Assembly: GCF_003114855.1 (NCBI RefSeq)
Contig: NZ_BFBB01000007.1
Location: 248,001 to 312,000 of the forward strand
Source of the DNA: Leptospira ryugenii
GTDB taxonomy: Bacteria; Spirochaetota; Leptospiria; Leptospirales; Leptospiraceae
Direction of reading: 5' to 3'
DNA length: 64,000 bases
Part shown: positions 60,581 through 64,000 of the stretch, piece by piece
Layout of the letters: each line of letters opens with the position of its first letter
Numbering within the stretch: the first letter of the stretch is position 1
Translations under genes and position numbers: made by a program
Notes under the pieces: generated by a model
The model's input: only the letters and a program-made list of their open reading frames with translations
What the model was told of the DNA's origin: nothing
Databases searched by the model: none

Positions 60581-62368
60581 TTAGTGAGAGTTTAGGTTCC
60601 ATTTTTGGAGCCTTCTGTACAAAGTGTTACGACCGATACCCAATTTTTCTGCGGCTCGAGTCACATTTCCTTCCGTATCTTCCAAAGTTCTCAGAGTTAA
60701 CTCCCTTTCCAAAGATTCAAAATCCTTGGGTAGAGGCAGAGAAACATTGATTTCCTTTCCTTTTGGACCATCACTTACGGTATCTGGTCCCTCTTGAAAT
60801 TCTTCTAAGTGAAGCGAGTCTGGGAGGATTTCTCCTCCTTGAGAGAAGAAAGCGGCTTGCAACATTGTATTTTGCAACTCACGGATGTTACCTGGCCATG
60901 TATGCGCAAGGATTCTTTTCTGAGCATCCAAAGAAATAGTTAAATCGCCGAATCCTCCTTGTTTAAGAATATCTTTGGCAAGCCCAATCAAATCGGATCT
61001 CTCCCTAAGCGGAATCAACCTCACAACGATTCCTTTCAAGCGAAAGTATAGATCTTGGCGAAACCTTCCTTCCTGTACTTCTTTCCACAAATCTCTATGT
61101 GTAGCTGCGACGATGCGCGTGTTTGCAGGTAAGGTCTCTTTGCTTCCCAAAGGCAAAACTCTCTTTTCTTGAATGACCCGTAACAAGGCAGCCTGGGCCC
61201 GCAAAGGCATATCGCCAATCTCATCCAGAAATAAGGTTCCTTGGTGTGCCTGCGAAAACTTGCCAGGACTTCCTTCTTTATTTGCCCCAGTAAACGAACC
61301 TTTTGCATAGCCAAACAATTCACTTTCGATGAGTGACTCAGGAATCGCGCTACAGTTAATGGCGATAAACTTATGCTCCGCACGTTGAGAAGAACGATGG
61401 ATACTTTGCGCAACTAGTTCCTTCCCAGTTCCACTTTCACCTAATAATAAGACTGGCATGTCAGTTGAGGCTGCTTTTTGTGCAAGCTGTATCACTTCCG
61501 TAACTTTGGGGCAGTTGGAATACAAATCTTGGAAAGAAAATTTTAAATCTTGAGAGATTTGTTTGGCATTGGGAAGATCTGATAAAGAAACCCACGTTCT
61601 ACGTTCACTGCGGAAAATGGTTTTATGCTCCAAATTACTTGGGGTGAAAGAATTCCATTGTTTGCCAACAGAAAGATCTCCGCAAATCAGCTTTGCTTGT
61701 GAATTAAGAAAGATAATCTCACCGTCTCGGTTCAATGATACCAAACCCTTTTGTGATTGTGAACTAACTGCACGTATCTCTTCAATGATACCTGCTTGTT
61801 GTTTTTGGCTCTCTTGCCAAAGCAAACGATTTTCAATCGACTCGGCTGCCAATATTGCTAAAGCCAATGCTTGCTGAGTTTCTCGTTTGGCGGGAGCGGA
61901 AATATCCACCACACCTATAAACTCTCCTGAAGGAGAAAAAATAGGACATGCAGAACAAGTAAGAAACCCATGCAGTTGGAGATAATGCTCATCCCCATGA
62001 ATACGAACTGGTTTTGCTAGTGCGAGAGCGGTTCCAATCGCATTCGTTCCACGTTTGTCCTCTCTCCAATTGGCTCCTGGTTGTAAACAGACACGATCGG
62101 TCTTTTTCATGAAATCAAGACTACCTGTCGTGTAGAGAATTGTGCCTTCTTTGTCAGCAAGAATGGCTATGGTTCCAGATGCATGTAGTGGAGATAAAAT
62201 CTTTTCTAAGATAGGTCGAGCTGTATGGTAGAGTTCGTAGTTCTCATCTAATGTGTGTTTGAGTTCATAGGATAAAAGTTTCTCGCGAAACAAGGGAGTT
62301 TCTGGTGTTAGGCCAAATGATTTTGATCTTTGGTGGGCTTCTTGTACAACCAGTGAATTCACGACCAT
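60581..62368 (-). CDS. AcoR-type sigma-54-dependent transcriptional activator
   Basis: 595 aa. N-terminal GAF-type sensor (about 55-180; 'CLQPGANWREDKRGTNAIGTALALAKPVRIHGDEHYLQ', 'CSACPIFSPSGEFIGVVDISAP'), PAS-like part, AAA+ domain (about 280-520) with Walker A 'LLGESGTGKELVAQSIH', GAFTGA-equivalent 'GYAKGSFTGANKEG', Walker B 'TLFLDEIGDMP', and C-terminal Fis helix-turn-helix ('LRTLEDTEGNVTRAAEKLGIGRNTLYRRLQKW'). Complete activator. It diverges from an aldehyde dehydrogenase with a sigma-54 promoter, its evident target; AcoR senses acetoin or acetaldehyde. Confidence 0.93.
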   Translation of the reverse strand: MVVNSLVVQEAHQRSKSFGLTPETPLFREKLLSYELKHTLDENYELYHTARPILEKILSPLHASGTIAILADKEGTILYTTGSLDFMKKTDRVCLQPGANWREDKRGTNAIGTALALAKPVRIHGDEHYLQLHGFLTCSACPIFSPSGEFIGVVDISAPAKRETQQALALAILAAESIENRLLWQESQKQQAGIIEEIRAVSSQSQKGLVSLNRDGEIIFLNSQAKLICGDLSVGKQWNSFTPSNLEHKTIFRSERRTWVSLSDLPNAKQISQDLKFSFQDLYSNCPKVTEVIQLAQKAASTDMPVLLLGESGTGKELVAQSIHRSSQRAEHKFIAINCSAIPESLIESELFGYAKGSFTGANKEGSPGKFSQAHQGTLFLDEIGDMPLRAQAALLRVIQEKRVLPLGSKETLPANTRIVAATHRDLWKEVQEGRFRQDLYFRLKGIVVRLIPLRERSDLIGLAKDILKQGGFGDLTISLDAQKRILAHTWPGNIRELQNTMLQAAFFSQGGEILPDSLHLEEFQEGPDTVSDGPKGKEINVSLPLPKDFESLERELTLRTLEDTEGNVTRAAEKLGIGRNTLYRRLQKWNLNSH

Positions 62369-62415
62369 TCATCTTGCCAGAAAATACAAAGCAATCCACA
62401 ACTTTTTTCCAAATC

Positions 62416-62433
62416 GGAACATTCCATTGTTCC
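62416..62433. promoter_or_regulatory. Predicted activator binding site (UAS)
   Basis: GGAACATTCCATTGTTCC is a perfect inverted repeat GGAACA-N6-TGTTCC. A second GGAACA is at 62439-62444. It lies about 85 bp upstream of the sigma-54 promoter at 62515, a usual distance for an enhancer site of an AcoR-type activator. Confidence 0.6.
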
Positions 62434-62514
62434 ATTTTGGAACATTGTCTCAGTAGTTTTATTCTGATTCTAAAATAAATGGCAAAAAAACAGCATGTAT
62501 ACCTTATTTTGCCT

Positions 62515-62530
62515 TGGTACACTTTTTGCT
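62515..62530 (+). promoter_or_regulatory. Sigma-54 (-24/-12) promoter of the aldehyde dehydrogenase gene
   Basis: TGGTACACTTTTTGCT matches the consensus TGGCACG-N4-TTGCW except for two bases in the upstream half; GG and GC spacing is correct. It is 31 nt upstream of the ATG at 62562. Confidence 0.78.
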
Positions 62531-62561
62531 TTTAAGTTCTCGAATCAAAAGGAGAACCAAA

Positions 62562-64000
62562 ATGACTGGAGTCAAAATATACGCAGCACCTAACACAGAA
62601 AAGAGCAAAGTCCAATTCAAAACACGCTATGAAAATTTCATAGGTGGCCAATGGGTAGCGCCTGTACGCGGACAGTACTTTGCTAATGTAAGTCCTGTGA
62701 CTGGGAAAACATTCACACATGTTGCAAGATCAAGTGCCGAAGATATCGAATTGGCTTTGAATGCAGCTCATAGAGCGAAATCAACATGGGGAAAAACATC
62801 TGCTGCTGAAAGAGCTAAACTCTTAAACCAAATAGCAGATGTTATGGAAGCAAATTTAGAAACTTTGGCCTTAGTGGAAACTTGGGACAATGGAAAACCG
62901 ATCCGTGAAACTTTGGCTGCAGATATTCCACTGGCAATCGACCACTTTCGTTACTTTGCCGGATGTATCAGATCCCAAGAAGGTAGTATAGCAGAAATTG
63001 ACCACCAAACGATGGCATACCATTTTCATGAACCTCTTGGAGTGGTTGGGCAAATCATTCCTTGGAACTTCCCGATACTGATGGCGGCTTGGAAACTCGC
63101 TCCTGCCATTGCGGCGGGAAACTGTGTTGTGATCAAACCCGCAGAGCAAACTCCTACCAGTATCCTTTATTGGATGGAACTGATTGCCGGGATACTCCCC
63201 GAGGGAGTCATCAATGTGGTAAATGGATTTGGTTTGGAAGCGGGAAAGCCATTAGCGCAAAGCAAACGAATAGCAAAGATCGCCTTTACAGGAGAAACTT
63301 CGACTGGGCGATTGATTATGCAATATGCTTCCGAGAATTTGATTCCTGTCACTTTGGAGTTAGGTGGTAAATCACCGAACATTTTCTTTGAAGATATCTT
63401 TAACCATGGTGAAGAATATTTAGACAAATGTTTGGAAGGATTTGCAATGTTTGCACTCAACCAGGGTGAAGTTTGCACATGCCCTTCACGTGCACTGATC
63501 CAAGAATCAATTTATGATCGATTTATGGAACTAGCTGTGAAAAGAGTTCAGAACATTAAACAAGGAAGTCCTTTGGAACTCAGTACAATGATTGGAGCTC
63601 AATGTTCGACAGAACAAGTGGAAAAGATCATGTTCTACATTGAGATCGGTAAAAGTGAGGGGGCTAAACTACTAACAGGTGGTAAGAAAGCTCATTTACC
63701 AGAAGATCTTAGAGACGGTTATTACATTGAGCCAACTGTTTTTTCGGGTAACAATGATATGAGAATTTTCCAAGAGGAAATTTTTGGGCCTGTTGTGTCT
63801 GTGACTACTTTTAAAGACGAAGAAGAGGCTCTTGCGATCGCCAACGATAGCAAATACGGACTAGGAGCGGGTCTTTGGACTATGGATATGAACCGTTCTT
63901 ATCGTATGGGCCGGGCCATCGAGGCAGGTCGTGTGTGGACAAATTGTTACCATGCCTATCCAGCACATGCCGCATTCGGAGGCTACAAACAATCCGGTAT
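62562..64000 (+). CDS. Aldehyde dehydrogenase (ExaC/AldB-like), runs off the window
   Basis: 479 codons are in the window with no stop; a full enzyme is about 500. AAGGAGAACCAAA before ATG 62562. '[37 protein letters not shown]' (NAD site), '[10 protein letters not shown]', Glu in '[11 protein letters not shown]', catalytic Cys in '[11 protein letters not shown]', '[10 protein letters not shown]', '[23 protein letters not shown]'. It would oxidise acetaldehyde or related aldehydes with NAD(P). Under sigma-54 control and divergent from AcoR-type activator. Confidence 0.94.
   Translation, partial: MTGVKIYAAPNTEKSKVQFKTRYENFIGGQWVAPVRGQYFANVSPVTGKTFTHVARSSAEDIELALNAAHRAKSTWGKTSAAERAKLLNQIADVMEANLETLALVETWDNGKPIRETLAADIPLAIDHFRYFAGCIRSQEGSIAEIDHQTMAYHFHEPLGVVGQIIPWNFPILMAAWKLAPAIAAGNCVVIKPAEQTPTSILYWMELIAGILPEGVINVVNGFGLEAGKPLAQSKRIAKIAFTGETSTGRLIMQYASENLIPVTLELGGKSPNIFFEDIFNHGEEYLDKCLEGFAMFALNQGEVCTCPSRALIQESIYDRFMELAVKRVQNIKQGSPLELSTMIGAQCSTEQVEKIMFYIEIGKSEGAKLLTGGKKAHLPEDLRDGYYIEPTVFSGNNDMRIFQEEIFGPVVSVTTFKDEEEALAIANDSKYGLGAGLWTMDMNRSYRMGRAIEAGRVWTNCYHAYPAHAAFGGYKQSG

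Noticed and set aside
1..64000. CRISPR arrays, transposons, phage genes, tRNA and rRNA genes
   Set aside because: I looked for evenly spaced repeats, transposase motifs, and tRNA-like ends, and saw none.

Overview
The window looks like a chromosomal stretch from a spirochaete of the Leptospiraceae, most likely a saprophytic-type Leptospira. This is inferred from many secreted proteins with relaxed spirochaetal lipoboxes (FGNC, FLNC, FISC, FTQC), moderate GC (about 40% by eye), heavy use of multi-PAS/GAF/cyclase/SpoIIE signalling proteins, and an S23-like four-helix domain of the kind first known from Leptospira rRNA intervening sequences. I see no rRNA, tRNA, CRISPR array, insertion sequence or phage gene.

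Layout. (1) 1-7930: the tail of a LytTR-type response regulator, then a compact run of three small lipoproteins, a TonB-dependent receptor, a Cys-rich lipoprotein, ExbB, ExbD, a TonB-like protein and a LytS-type sensor kinase. (2) 7937-16029: a TPM-domain protein, a membrane-bound AraC-type regulator, an SbtA-like transporter coupled to an outer-membrane channel protein, a TetR regulator, an acyltransferase and a di-haem peroxidase. (3) 16058-16992: a cobalamin riboswitch in front of an unknown lipoprotein, with a hairpin that can mask its Shine-Dalgarno. (4) 17183-24248: a PP2C phosphatase, then two divergent groups: two hot-dog thioesterases (one fused to an S23-like domain) plus an SDR, facing KAS II, a fused CoA-transferase and KAS III. 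They look like one lipid-forming pathway. (5) 24268-32028: a kinase-ATPase-GAF-SpoIIE giant, SiaB, SiaC and a GAF-adenylate cyclase, a Sia-type partner-switch circuit whose output appears to be cAMP rather than c-di-GMP.

(6) 32025-37092: TetR with a divergent membrane-protein/ABA4-like pair, an ankyrin protein with a zinc ribbon, DoxX and an AHSA1-like protein. (7) 37094-44054: a hybrid histidine kinase with about six PAS domains, an LprI-like protein, a FIST-cyclase fusion and a lipoprotein hydrolase. (8) 44272-47810: a CrtI-like oxidoreductase plus ferredoxin reductase, divergent from a TetR whose predicted operator resembles that of the TetR at 32 kb. (9) 47811-56457: AraC-GyrI, a VOC lipoprotein, an SDR-TetR operon with two strong palindromic operators, lipoproteins, a PQ-loop-like membrane protein, an SH3 protein, an MCP-like protein, and a hydrolase divergent from a TetR. 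(10) 56557-60523: a more AT-rich stretch with two GT-C-type membrane glycosyltransferases and long non-coding gaps. (11) 60581-64000: an AcoR-type sigma-54 activator divergent from an aldehyde dehydrogenase, with a good -24/-12 promoter and an upstream inverted repeat; the dehydrogenase runs off the window.

All functions are predictions from sequence reading alone; no database search was possible.
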